Origin: Dorea sp. D27
GTDB lineage: Bacteria > Bacillota > Clostridia > Lachnospirales > Lachnospiraceae
Assembly: GCF_001185345.1 (NCBI RefSeq)
Contig: NZ_KQ236745.1
Coordinates: forward strand, 251,781 to 315,780
Direction of reading: 5' to 3'
Length of the DNA stretch: 64,000 nucleotides
Shown here: piece by piece, positions 18,629 to 27,173 of the stretch
Position numbering within the stretch: position 1 is the stretch's first letter
How the letters are laid out: every line of letters starts with the position of its first letter
Program-made: the position numbers and the translations under genes
Notes under the pieces: generated by a model
Database searches by the model: none
What the model saw: only the letters and a program-made list of their open reading frames with translations
Told to the model about the DNA's origin: nothing

Positions 18629-19708
18629 ATGGCAAAAACAGTAAAGACAATGAAGGCGTTAGTGGTATACGAAAAAGGAAAATATGTGCTGGAGGAAAAT
18701 TATCCTGTTCCTGAATTAAAACGCGGAGAGGTTCTCATAAAAATAGAGGCATGCGGTGTGTGTGCAAGCGATATCAAAAACTGGCATGGCGCAGAAGGAT
18801 ACTGGGGAGATGGTACTTCAGAACCGTGGGTGAAGACCCCATTCATACCAGGGCATGAATTTGTCGGTGAGGTAGTGGAAGTAAGCGAAGGATATGAAGG
18901 GGATGTAAATGTCGGGGACAGAGTAACGGGAGAACAGATTGTACCGTGCGGGGAGTGCATGTTCTGTCAGACGGGGAAATACTGGATGTGCGATAAAGCA
19001 GACATTTTCGGATTCCGGGAACATGTCAACGGAGCCATGGCCGAGTATATGGTACTGCCTGCAAAGACGAGAATCTACCAGATTCCAAAAGGCCTGGAAC
19101 TTGAAAAGGCAGTGCTGATTGAGCCATACAGCTGTGCGAAGCACGCGGTCGACAGGGCAGACATATCCAATACGGATGTCGTCGTGCTGTCAGGTGTCGG
19201 GACGCTTGGGCTTGCGATGGTCAATTACGCCCGTCTGAGAAATCCAAAGACATTGGTGGCGGTAGACATGATGGATGACCGGCTTGAGATAGCAAAGCGG
19301 TTTGGGGCTGACATTGTGCTGAATCCGGCGAAATGTAATATAGAGGAGGAGATAAAGTCTCTGACGAAGGGCTATGGTTGCGACATCTATATAGAAGCGA
19401 CGGGCCACCCTTCAAGTGTACAGCAAGGGCTGGATTCTATCAGAAAGCTCGGACGGTTTATCGAATTCAGCGTATTCGGGCAGAAGGTGTCGGTAGACTG
19501 GTCGGTCATAGGCGACGGCAAAGAGCTGGATATCCTGGGCTCTCATCTGGGCCCATACTGTTTCGACGTTGTGACAGACTGGATTGCGGACAATACGATT
19601 GATACGGATGGCGTCGTGACGCATACATTTGGCCTTGATCGGTGGCAGGACGCATTTGAACAGAACGCAAAAGGAGAAGGTTCGTTAAAAGTCATTATTA
19701 AGCCATGA
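18629..19708 (+). CDS. Zinc MDR alcohol dehydrogenase 1 (polyol dehydrogenase-like)
   Basis: This is a 359-residue medium-chain dehydrogenase. The catalytic zinc motif is CGVCASD plus PGHEFVGEV. The structural zinc loop has four cysteines (CGECMFCQTGKYWMC). The Rossmann motif is GVGTLGLAMVNYA, with an acidic residue at the end of strand two (VAVDMMDD) that favours NAD. The sequence style resembles dehydrogenases of erythritol, threitol and other short polyols. It follows the permease by 36 bases with GGAGGTG upstream, so it probably oxidises the imported compound first. Confidence 0.85.
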   Translation: MAKTVKTMKALVVYEKGKYVLEENYPVPELKRGEVLIKIEACGVCASDIKNWHGAEGYWGDGTSEPWVKTPFIPGHEFVGEVVEVSEGYEGDVNVGDRVTGEQIVPCGECMFCQTGKYWMCDKADIFGFREHVNGAMAEYMVLPAKTRIYQIPKGLELEKAVLIEPYSCAKHAVDRADISNTDVVVLSGVGTLGLAMVNYARLRNPKTLVAVDMMDDRLEIAKRFGADIVLNPAKCNIEEEIKSLTKGYGCDIYIEATGHPSSVQQGLDSIRKLGRFIEFSVFGQKVSVDWSVIGDGKELDILGSHLGPYCFDVVTDWIADNTIDTDGVVTHTFGLDRWQDAFEQNAKGEGSLKVIIKP

Positions 19709-19727
19709 AGAGAGGATGGGCAGGAAG

Positions 19728-20213
19728 ATGAAAGCAAAAGAAATATCAAAGGAAAACTTTTCTGAATACGGACAGGTACATAACATGCTGGACAAAGAAG
19801 CGGCTGGCTTTGGGAATGGCTTGTTTATCTTTTACAGGGATTGCGTCAGATACTGCGCGGTGTCTCCAAACATGGGACTGTCCACGCTTTCGGTGGCCAG
19901 AGATGACAAGTTCCAGATACTGGCGATGGAGCATCACAATTATACTGCGGAAGTCATGATGCCTATGGATGATGATATGGTACTGTGCCTGGCGAGGGCC
20001 GGCTCGGAAGCAGAGCCATGCCAGGAGGATCTGGAGGCATTTATCGTTCCCCGGTATTCGATGGTTCATCTGAATCCGGGGGTATGGCATTCCATGCCGC
20101 TTCCGATGCATAAAACAGAAGTTAACGTATTGGTCGTGCTGCCAGAGAGAGCATATCACAATGATTTATCCTCTGTAGATATGTCTGAAAAAGAACTTTT
20201 CATTGAGGTGTAA
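19728..20213 (+). CDS. AllA-like cupin (ureidoglycolate lyase family homologue)
   Basis: This is a 161-residue protein from the ATG at 19728; an ATG at 19716 would add four residues. It has the cupin features of the AllA family: an opening KENFSEYGQV, then RYSMVHLNPGVWHSMPLPM, and a late RAYHNDLS. No allantoin genes are near, so a role in ureide use is unlikely. A job as sugar-acid or polyol isomerase or lyase, or as a metal-bound accessory, is possible but unproven. Confidence 0.65.
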   Translation: MKAKEISKENFSEYGQVHNMLDKEAAGFGNGLFIFYRDCVRYCAVSPNMGLSTLSVARDDKFQILAMEHHNYTAEVMMPMDDDMVLCLARAGSEAEPCQEDLEAFIVPRYSMVHLNPGVWHSMPLPMHKTEVNVLVVLPERAYHNDLSSVDMSEKELFIEV

Positions 20214-20217
20214 CAGG

Positions 20218-20250
20218 GGAAGGAGCGGAGTGGCAGTCTCTGCTCCTTCC
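20218..20250 (+). other. Intercistronic stem-loop before kinase 1
   Basis: GGAAGGAGCGGAG and CTCTGCTCCTTCC form a 13-bp stem with one G-U pair and a seven-base loop (TGGCAGT). No T run follows, so RNA processing or stability is more likely than termination. Confidence 0.6.
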
Positions 20251-20272
20251 ATATTTATGACAGGAGGCATAT

Positions 20273-21781
20273 ATGGGGAATTTGTTTGCCGGTATCGACA
20301 CAGGTACACAAGGCGTACGGATAGGAATTGCAGATGAAACGGGCAAGATCGTCACCATCCATGAGACGAAGTGGGAGACGGAGTACCCGCGTCCGGGGTG
20401 GGCGGAACAAGACCCGATGATGTGGTGGAAGAGTATAGAGGAGACATTCGGCAGATGCTGCGCTGACCTGACGGATGAACAGAAGCAGGCTATCGTGGCA
20501 GGTACGGTGTGTGCGACTTCATCGACAGCGGTACCTGTCGATGATAGAGGGGTTCCGATTACGAATGCTATGATGTGGATGGATGTCAGAAGCAGAGGGG
20601 TAGCGGAAGAAATCAACGCGACAAAGCACGATAGATTAAAGCATTGCGGGTATGAAGTGTCACCCGAGTGGCTCATACCAAAAGTTGTGTGGATCAAACG
20701 CTACGATAGAGAGGTCTATGACAGGAGCCATAAGATTATTGAACAGCTGGACTGGATCAATTTCAAACTGACCGGCTGCATGGCCGCGTCCATCTGCAAT
20801 GCAACGTGTAAATGGAATTATGTATTGTCGGAAGGCGGGTTCAGCCAAGATTATTTTACAAAAATAGGGCTGGAAGACTACGAGGAAAAGCTGATAACGA
20901 AAGTCATAAAGATAGGGAAAGAAGTAGGTACCATATCAGAGGACTTTGCCAAAAAGTATGGTATCAATCCGAATATGAAGATTGTGCAGGGATGTATAGA
21001 CGCGCATATGGCAATGTTCGGTACGAATGCAATCACTGCCAGCAAACTGGCTGTGACGATGGGGACAAGCTTTGTCCACCTGTGCCTCACCCCGGAACGA
21101 ATTGATGTGAAAGGGATATGGGGGCCATATGACAGCGCAATCATAGACGGAAGCTGGCTGCTGGAGGGCGGGCAGATATCTGCTGCGGGCCTGGTGAACT
21201 GGTTCCGGAAGAACTTCCACATAGAAGGCAGCAAGGACAACGTGTATGCCAGGCTGATGGAGAGCGTGAAGGATACGGACATCGGAGCCGAGGGTGTCGT
21301 CGTACTGGATTTCTTCCAGGGGAACCGGACCCCTTATAAAGATTCGTTTGCCAAAGGCGTCATATATGGGCTCACCATGAAGCATACGTGGAAGCACATT
21401 TACCGGGCGGTGCTGGAGTCGGTTGCATTTGGTACGCGCAACATCGTAGAAAATTTTGAGGAGCAGGGATGCAGAATCGATAAGATCGTCGCCTGCGGCG
21501 GCGTGACAAAAGACAGGTCATGGCTGCAGATTATCGCAGATGTCACAGGCAGGCCAATCGTGGTGAACAGAGAAAGCCAGGCAGGAGTGCTCGGCTGCTG
21601 TGTCGTCGCCGCGGCACAGGGGAGGTACTATAAGACATTTGAAGAGGCGGCTGATGCCATGGTCACCACAAGCGAGGTGATAGAGCCGGATATGTCGGCA
21701 AATGAGAAGTACAAGACAGTGTTTGATACATATCTGAAGCTGTATGAGAACTTGAAAAAAATGATGAGAGATGAGGTGTGA
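20273..21781 (+). CDS. FGGY-family carbohydrate kinase 1
   Basis: This is a 502-residue kinase of the FGGY family. The N-terminal phosphate loop is AGIDTGTQGVRIGIAD. Other motifs are PGWAEQDPMMWW, TSSTAVPVDDRG and, in the C-terminal half, VTMGTSFVHLCL, VVVLDFFQGNRTPY and IVACGGVTKDRSWLQIIADVTGRPI, where the adenosine-binding GG lies. It is closer in style to ribulokinase-like members than to glycerol kinase. The substrate is probably a ketose or polyol made by the neighbouring dehydrogenases. Confidence 0.88.
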   Translation: MGNLFAGIDTGTQGVRIGIADETGKIVTIHETKWETEYPRPGWAEQDPMMWWKSIEETFGRCCADLTDEQKQAIVAGTVCATSSTAVPVDDRGVPITNAMMWMDVRSRGVAEEINATKHDRLKHCGYEVSPEWLIPKVVWIKRYDREVYDRSHKIIEQLDWINFKLTGCMAASICNATCKWNYVLSEGGFSQDYFTKIGLEDYEEKLITKVIKIGKEVGTISEDFAKKYGINPNMKIVQGCIDAHMAMFGTNAITASKLAVTMGTSFVHLCLTPERIDVKGIWGPYDSAIIDGSWLLEGGQISAAGLVNWFRKNFHIEGSKDNVYARLMESVKDTDIGAEGVVVLDFFQGNRTPYKDSFAKGVIYGLTMKHTWKHIYRAVLESVAFGTRNIVENFEEQGCRIDKIVACGGVTKDRSWLQIIADVTGRPIVVNRESQAGVLGCCVVAAAQGRYYKTFEEAADAMVTTSEVIEPDMSANEKYKTVFDTYLKLYENLKKMMRDEV

Positions 21782-21783
21782 CG

Positions 21784-23355
21784 ATGTCTGGAATGAAGGA
21801 TACATTGTTGATGGCTATTGATTTGGGAACAAGCTTTATCAAGGTCGGCGTATACGATGCCGGGAGCAGTTGTGTAACAGTAGAGACGGAGCCGGTAAAA
21901 GACTACCGGCCGGCCCCCGGCATCTTTATCCAAAAGGGAGAAGAGCTGCTTGGGTCTGTCGTGGAGTGTATGAAGAAAGCTGCCGCGACGCTCGGTGACA
22001 GGAGCGGGAAGGTGGAAGCGATTGCATTTACCGGCCAGATGTCGGGGTTCATGGGCGTAGACAGAGACTGGAATGACATCACCACCTGGTCCTGCTCTCT
22101 GGACAGCAGATATATGCCGTATGCAGAGCGGCAGATGAAGGAGCTGAAAGACAAGTTCTTATGTATCGGCGGCACGAACTTCCCGCAGATGGCACCCAAG
22201 TACGAATGGTTCCGGACCGAATATCCGGAGGAAAGCAAGAAGATTGCCAAATATCTGATGATCAGCGGATATGTGATAGGGAAGCTCGGAGATATCCCGG
22301 CAGAAGAAGCGGTAATCGACCGGTCCTTTACACAGTGGACAGGCCTGGCAGATGTCCGGAATGACAGATGGTCCGATGAGATATGTGACGCGGTCGGTCT
22401 GGACCAGAAGTACCTGCCTGAGATAGTGAATTCAAACCATGTCTGTGCGCGCCTGAATAAGCAAATGGCGGCTCTGACCGGACTGAAGGCAGGAATTCCA
22501 CTCGTGTCAGGGGCAGGTGACAAGGCGGCTGGATGCCTTGGTGCGGGAATCGTCGATTACGGGGACATGATATTTGAAGCCTCTTCCTATGGAGAGGTGA
22601 GCTGCTGCGTGGAGGAATACCGTCCGGATATGGAGGCAAGGCGGCTGGACGTCATCCCCTCTGCTATACCGGGGGACTTCTTTGCCACCCATTTTGTCGC
22701 CGGTTCGGGGATTACGCTGGACTGGTTCATGAATACCTTTGTAAAGCATGAGGGCATAACGACGAAAGAGATGTTCGCACAGATGGAGCAAATGATGTCC
22801 GGCATTAAGCCGGGCTGTGACGGCGTCATGGCAGTTGGTCTGCTAGGCGGCAGCTCTATGCCGCTCGACGGGGCGCTCAGGGGGATGTGGATGGGGTTTG
22901 ACTGGAGCCATTCCCGGGAACATTTCTATAAAGCGCTGCTGGAAAGCTTTACCTATGATTTTTCACTTTCTGTGAGAAGTATCGAAAGGCTGTACCCGGA
23001 GTATGCCATGGACAGCGTCAAGATCATCGGGGGAGGCGCCAAATCTCCGGTATGGAGCCGGATGTGCGCGGATGTACAAGGCAAAACTTACGCTGCGCTC
23101 AACCGGGAGGATGTGGCGATGTGGGGAGCTGCGCTTCTTGCAGGAAACGCGGTCGGCATCTTCGGAGAGCTGAAGCAGGCGGCAAGAGAGCATGTCACAG
23201 TAGTCAAGAAATATGAACCCGATGCGAAGATGGGCAGAACATACAGGAAATATATGGATCTGTATGACAGATACACAGTTGAACTGCATGAGTTTTATAA
23301 ACACCTGCAGGATATTGCACATGCGGCGGAACAGGAAGGTGGTGGATTAAGATGA
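21784..23355 (+). CDS. FGGY-family carbohydrate kinase 2 (xylulokinase-like)
   Basis: This is a 523-residue FGGY kinase starting at the ATG at 21784, three bases after the previous stop. Motifs are MAIDLGTSFIKVGVYD, IAFTGQMSGFMGVD, FTQWTGLADV, VSGAGDKAAGCLGAG and, near the end, VKIIGGGAKSPVWSRMCADVQGK. The pattern is xylulokinase-like. Two unlike FGGY kinases in one operon suggest two phosphorylation steps, or two stereoisomeric substrates. Its stop overlaps the next start (ATGA). Confidence 0.88.
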   Translation: MSGMKDTLLMAIDLGTSFIKVGVYDAGSSCVTVETEPVKDYRPAPGIFIQKGEELLGSVVECMKKAAATLGDRSGKVEAIAFTGQMSGFMGVDRDWNDITTWSCSLDSRYMPYAERQMKELKDKFLCIGGTNFPQMAPKYEWFRTEYPEESKKIAKYLMISGYVIGKLGDIPAEEAVIDRSFTQWTGLADVRNDRWSDEICDAVGLDQKYLPEIVNSNHVCARLNKQMAALTGLKAGIPLVSGAGDKAAGCLGAGIVDYGDMIFEASSYGEVSCCVEEYRPDMEARRLDVIPSAIPGDFFATHFVAGSGITLDWFMNTFVKHEGITTKEMFAQMEQMMSGIKPGCDGVMAVGLLGGSSMPLDGALRGMWMGFDWSHSREHFYKALLESFTYDFSLSVRSIERLYPEYAMDSVKIIGGGAKSPVWSRMCADVQGKTYAALNREDVAMWGAALLAGNAVGIFGELKQAAREHVTVVKKYEPDAKMGRTYRKYMDLYDRYTVELHEFYKHLQDIAHAAEQEGGGLR

Positions 23356-24395
23356 AGGCTTATGTGATGGATGAAAGTAGAAATATGAAGGTGCAGGACA
23401 TGCCGGAACCGATTGCGACGGAAAACAACGCGATTATACAGATCAAATATGCGTCTATCTGTGGAACGGATTTCCGGACATTTATGAAAGGAAATGAAAA
23501 GATTACTCCTCCCCGTATCCTGGGACATGAATCTGTGGGAGTGCTTACTCATGCGGGAGCATATGCAAAGGCGTATGGGCTCATGGAAGGAGACCGGGTG
23601 ACGGTGGCGCCGGCTGTCGGCTGCGGGCAATGCTGGCCGTGCCAGACAGGACATACGAACATGTGTGACCATCTGGAAACGGTCGGTTTCCAATATGAAG
23701 GTGCATTTGCGGAGAAGATGGAAGTTCCGAAGCAGGCAATCAAGATGGGCAATGTAATCAAAGTGCCGGATAACGTCCCTGACATGTCGGCAGTATTGGC
23801 AGAGCCAACGGCATGTGCAAGGAACGCGCAGCAATATCTGAATATACAGCCGGAGGATACTGTCGTCATATACGGCTCCGGGTATATCGGATGCATCCAT
23901 GCAGAGCTGGCAAGACTAGCAGGTGCCACGAAGATTATCATGGTGGAAATCGCCGAAGTGAGGGCGAAGATTGCAAAGAAAATGATACCGGGCATTATCA
24001 TGATCAATCCGAAGGAACAGAATACGGTCAAAGAAGTAGAGCGGATAACCGGAGGACGTGGCGCCAATGTCGTTATCACTGCACTCTCGGTGCCGTCTGT
24101 CCATACGGAGGCGCAGGTGATTGCCTCCAAGATGGGGAGAATCAGCCTGTTCGGAGGACTGGCAGGTGACGGGAAAGGATATATCGACAGCAACCTGATC
24201 CACTATAAGGAGCTGTCCGTCCACGGTGTCCATGCGACGACTCCGGCAATGATGCGGCAGATTCTGGCATATGTGGAAGAAGGCAGGCTTGACCTGGAGA
24301 AATATGTCTCGGAAGTATGTAAGCTGGAAGACATCCAGAACGGGTTTGTCTCCATCAGAGACAATAATGCACTGAAAGTCCTCGTAAAACCATAA
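23352..24395 (+). CDS. Zinc MDR dehydrogenase 2 (sorbitol/iditol dehydrogenase-like)
   Basis: This is a 347-residue medium-chain dehydrogenase. The catalytic motif is SICGTDFRT and LGHESVGV; the structural zinc loop is CGQCWPCQTGHTNMC; the Rossmann motif is GSGYIGCIHAELA with an acidic residue after strand two (MVEIAE), pointing to NAD. It is the last gene of the first transcription unit and overlaps kinase 2 by four bases. Its substrate is probably a polyol or polyol phosphate. Confidence 0.85.
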   Translation: MKAYVMDESRNMKVQDMPEPIATENNAIIQIKYASICGTDFRTFMKGNEKITPPRILGHESVGVLTHAGAYAKAYGLMEGDRVTVAPAVGCGQCWPCQTGHTNMCDHLETVGFQYEGAFAEKMEVPKQAIKMGNVIKVPDNVPDMSAVLAEPTACARNAQQYLNIQPEDTVVIYGSGYIGCIHAELARLAGATKIIMVEIAEVRAKIAKKMIPGIIMINPKEQNTVKEVERITGGRGANVVITALSVPSVHTEAQVIASKMGRISLFGGLAGDGKGYIDSNLIHYKELSVHGVHATTPAMMRQILAYVEEGRLDLEKYVSEVCKLEDIQNGFVSIRDNNALKVLVKP

Positions 24396-24409
24396 GTAAC
24401 ATATGTTAC
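24396..24409. promoter_or_regulatory. Perfect 14-bp palindrome GTAACATATGTTAC
   Basis: It begins at the base after the stop codon of the preceding gene and ends 20 bases before the -35 box at 24430. Its position and symmetry suggest an operator, but no second copy was noticed and the binding protein is unknown. Confidence 0.35.
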
Positions 24410-24429
24410 ATAGCTAGTAGAATTTGTTA

Positions 24430-24458
24430 TTGACATTTGGCGGAAGCGGTGATACTAT
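24430..24458 (+). promoter_or_regulatory. Internal promoter of the microcompartment operon
   Basis: TTGACA at 24430-24435 and TACTAT at 24453-24458 have a 17-base spacer. This gives the microcompartment genes their own transcription start, separate from the transporter and kinases, though read-through from 14798 remains possible because no terminator lies between. Confidence 0.72.
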
Positions 24459-24485
24459 CGAAATGAGGAACAAAATATACTAAGT

Positions 24486-24503
24486 AATGAACGAATGTTC
24501 ATT
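24486..24503. promoter_or_regulatory. Candidate SorC operator in the microcompartment leader
   Basis: AATGAAC-GAAT-GTTCATT is a perfect inverted repeat with 7-base arms. It lies about 28 bases after the -10 box and directly before the AAGGAGG ribosome site, so bound repressor would block elongation or initiation. It shares GAAC-N4-GTTC with 13599-13610. Confidence 0.55.
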
Positions 24504-24518
24504 AAGGAGGGATAAGAT

Positions 24519-25586
24519 ATGCCACAGAAAATGAGAGCGGTACGCCTGTTTGCGCCAAAAGACATTCGATGTGTGGAAGTGGATGTTCCGGAGATTGAAA
24601 AGGACACGCAGGTACTCATTAAAGTGAAGAGCTGCGGAGTGTGCGGTTCCGATATACCACGTGTGATGGTAAAGGGGACGTATCACTTCCCGACCACGAT
24701 CGGACATGAATTTGCCGGACAGGTCGTGGAGTGCGGGACAAAGGCTCGGGCCGGCTTAAAGGCCGGCGACAGGGTATCGGTCATGCCGCTGCTTCCATGT
24801 GGGACGTGCCAGTATTGTAAGGTGGGTCAGTCACATTTGTGCGATACATATGATTATTACGGCTCCAGACGAGACGGCGCGATGGCAGAATATATCGTGG
24901 TCGAATCCGGGAACTGCCTGAAGCTTCCACAGAATGTCAGCTATGACATGGGGGCGATGACAGACCCGGTATCCGTAGGCCTTCACGCCGTGCGAAAGGT
25001 GAAGATGGAGGCCGGAAAAAGTGCCGCTGTATTTGGTCTTGGGGCTATCGGATATATCACCGTACAGTGGCTGAAAGAACTGGGGTGCACGAAGGTATTC
25101 GCCGTAGACGTGGCGGATGAAAAGCTGGAGCTGGCCAAGCGGCTCGGGGCTACATATGGAATAAACGGAAAAGATACAGACGCGGTGAAAGCAATCAAGG
25201 AGATGACCGGTGGTGAAGGCGTAGACATCGCGATTGAGTTTGCCGGCAGCAGGTTCACACATGTCCAGGCGGTCGCGTCGTGTAAAAAGAATGGCGAAGT
25301 CGTATATGGAGGCATTACGTATGATGACGTCACATATCCGAACAGCACGATAGCTGCCATATTGAGAGGAGAGCTTACGATACATGGAAGCTGGAATTCA
25401 TCCATCAATCCGCTTCCGATCAATGAGTGGATGAGTGCCCTCGAATATATGAATCTCGGTAAGATAAATGTAGAACCACTGATAACACATAAGGTCCGCC
25501 TGGAAGACTGCAAGGAAGTGTTTGATATGATGTACAACCGGACGGAAGTCTTTACAAAAGTGCTGTTTGCACCTGAAATGCAGTGA
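24519..25586 (+). CDS. Zinc MDR dehydrogenase 3 (galactitol-1-phosphate dehydrogenase-like)
   Basis: This is a 355-residue medium-chain dehydrogenase. It has SCGVCGSDIPRV, IGHEFAGQV, a four-cysteine structural zinc loop (CGTCQYCKVGQSHLC) and Rossmann GLGAIGYITVQWL. The overall style resembles GatD-type enzymes that oxidise a phosphorylated polyol. As first gene of the microcompartment unit it could make the phosphorylated substrate of the pathway or recycle NADH by reducing acetaldehyde; no clear shell-targeting N-terminal helix is visible. Confidence 0.83.
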   Translation: MPQKMRAVRLFAPKDIRCVEVDVPEIEKDTQVLIKVKSCGVCGSDIPRVMVKGTYHFPTTIGHEFAGQVVECGTKARAGLKAGDRVSVMPLLPCGTCQYCKVGQSHLCDTYDYYGSRRDGAMAEYIVVESGNCLKLPQNVSYDMGAMTDPVSVGLHAVRKVKMEAGKSAAVFGLGAIGYITVQWLKELGCTKVFAVDVADEKLELAKRLGATYGINGKDTDAVKAIKEMTGGEGVDIAIEFAGSRFTHVQAVASCKKNGEVVYGGITYDDVTYPNSTIAAILRGELTIHGSWNSSINPLPINEWMSALEYMNLGKINVEPLITHKVRLEDCKEVFDMMYNRTEVFTKVLFAPEMQ

Positions 25587-25611
25587 CATAAACTGAAGAG
25601 AGGAAGACAAG

Positions 25612-26439
25612 GTGGAGAGAAGAGAGATTGCACAACTGGTCCGTACGCATATGGAACGGAGGCTGGAGCCGGAAGGGAAGAAAGAATATATTGTCGCGGC
25701 AAACTGGAAGATGAATATGAGTGCAAAAGAGATAAAAGCGTTTCTGAAAGAGATATGCGATACGGATGTGCCGGAATATCTGCACATAATCATATTTCCC
25801 CCGTTTCCTTACTTGCCGTACGCTCAGGAGATGCTCCGGTATGAGGCGGTAGCCTATGGAGCTCAGGATGTTGCGGAACAGGACAAGGGCGCATATACGG
25901 GAGAGATAAGCGCCGCGATGCTGGCCGACTGCGGCTGCTCTTACACCCTGGCGGGACATTCGGAGCGAAGAGCATATTATGGAGAGACTTCAGACGTTGT
26001 GGCAAGGAAGGCGTCTAAGGCGCTGGAGTACGAGATTGTTCCGGTCATCTGCATCGGCGAGACGTTAGAAGAGCGCAGAAGCGGCGCTTATAAAGAAGTA
26101 TTGAAGGGGCAGATAGAAGAGGCTGCGAAAGTATGCAAAGAGAGGCTCGCGCAGTGCATCATCGCATACGAGCCGGTCTGGGCCATCGGAACGGGCGTCA
26201 TCCCGACGATAAAAGAGATTGGGGAAACCCACCGGTATATTCATGACGTCCTCGCATCCGAATGCAATAATGCCGGAGGCAGGTTCCAGATCTTGTACGG
26301 CGGAAGCGTCAATGAAAGTAATGTGAAGGAGATTGCCTCTGTTCCCTTTGTAGATGGCTTTCTGGCAGGCGGGGCGAGCCTGAAGGCGGAGAGCTTTAAA
26401 AATATAATCAAACGGTTGAGTCTGGACGGTTGCCTATGA
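25612..26439 (+). CDS. tpiA: Triosephosphate isomerase with an N-terminal targeting-like helix
   Basis: This is a 275-residue protein from a GTG at 25612 with AGGAAG upstream. The TIM barrel begins at about residue 27 with VAANWKMNMS; catalytic residues are in AGHSERRAYYGE (His) and AYEPVWAIGTG (Glu), so it should be active. The family is normally about 250 residues. The extra N-terminus (REIAQLVRTHMERRL) is an amphipathic helix followed by a polar linker, the form of a microcompartment encapsulation peptide. Such a tag would place the enzyme where DeoC releases glyceraldehyde-3-phosphate. An alternative is an isomerase of a four-carbon sugar phosphate, as in erythritol catabolism. Confidence 0.85.
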   Translation: MERREIAQLVRTHMERRLEPEGKKEYIVAANWKMNMSAKEIKAFLKEICDTDVPEYLHIIIFPPFPYLPYAQEMLRYEAVAYGAQDVAEQDKGAYTGEISAAMLADCGCSYTLAGHSERRAYYGETSDVVARKASKALEYEIVPVICIGETLEERRSGAYKEVLKGQIEEAAKVCKERLAQCIIAYEPVWAIGTGVIPTIKEIGETHRYIHDVLASECNNAGGRFQILYGGSVNESNVKEIASVPFVDGFLAGGASLKAESFKNIIKRLSLDGCL

Positions 26440-27137
26440 AGATCAGCAAGGAAGAAATCAGTTCCGTCATACGCCGGGTGCTCATGTATTATGTGAAGAA
26501 AAAAGATATAGCAGAAGATTCGGACAAGATATTGTTCATGATTCCAGGTTATCCAATCGCGCCGGAGGAACTGATTGCAGAGTATGAGTTATATGATGAA
26601 TTAAAAAACGTGGTATTTTTTCTGGAGGAAGAATGCCCTGTGTTATGCACATCCGGTACGGCAGGAGTTCTGTATAAGGGCAGGAAGGAAGATGTAAAAA
26701 AGGTGTTCGGAGCAACAGGGAGATATAAGAGACTGGAGATATACGCCCCTTCTATCGACTTCCTGAGGAACTTAAGGGAAGGAAGGGAGGAAGATATATT
26801 TGTAAGGGCTGCCCTCTGCTTCCTGATGACGAACAAGACTGTGAAAGTACGTCTTCCGTATGATCCCGGAGAGCTGCCGGATGGCAAGTTTGCAAAACGG
26901 ATCAGAGATCTGGCGGCAGATCTCTGGGATATGGGAGTCTCCTTTGCGGGGCTTGTGCCGGGATTTGAAGTCCCTGGGGCAGAAGCGTCAGAGACGGACA
27001 GCCTTATCACAGAAGAGCTGGTCGAAATGTATTATGAGAGAGGATACCGGGAATTAACCGTCAAAGAAGGCGCCGTCGTGACACCGCTCGCGCTTGAGAG
27101 GGCAAAAGAACGGAACGTACATATTACAACAACATAG
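26436..27137 (+). CDS. Microcompartment-associated protein of unknown function
   Basis: This is a 233-residue protein starting at the ATG at 26436, overlapping the isomerase stop (ATGA). The first 25 residues (ISKEEISSVIRRVLMYYV) form an amphipathic helix like an encapsulation peptide. The middle has alternating strands and helices (ILFMIPGYPIAPEEL, LCTSGTAGVLYKG). The end reads VVTPLALERAKERNVHI, a T-P-L-A motif seen in hypothetical proteins of ethanolamine-type microcompartment operons. It has no cysteine cluster and no known catalytic motif. Function is not known; a luminal scaffold or sugar-phosphate enzyme are both possible. Confidence 0.6.
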   Translation: MKISKEEISSVIRRVLMYYVKKKDIAEDSDKILFMIPGYPIAPEELIAEYELYDELKNVVFFLEEECPVLCTSGTAGVLYKGRKEDVKKVFGATGRYKRLEIYAPSIDFLRNLREGREEDIFVRAALCFLMTNKTVKVRLPYDPGELPDGKFAKRIRDLAADLWDMGVSFAGLVPGFEVPGAEASETDSLITEELVEMYYERGYRELTVKEGAVVTPLALERAKERNVHITTT

Positions 27138-27173
27138 AAAACCCACAATACAAAAAGAACGGAGGTCAGAGGC

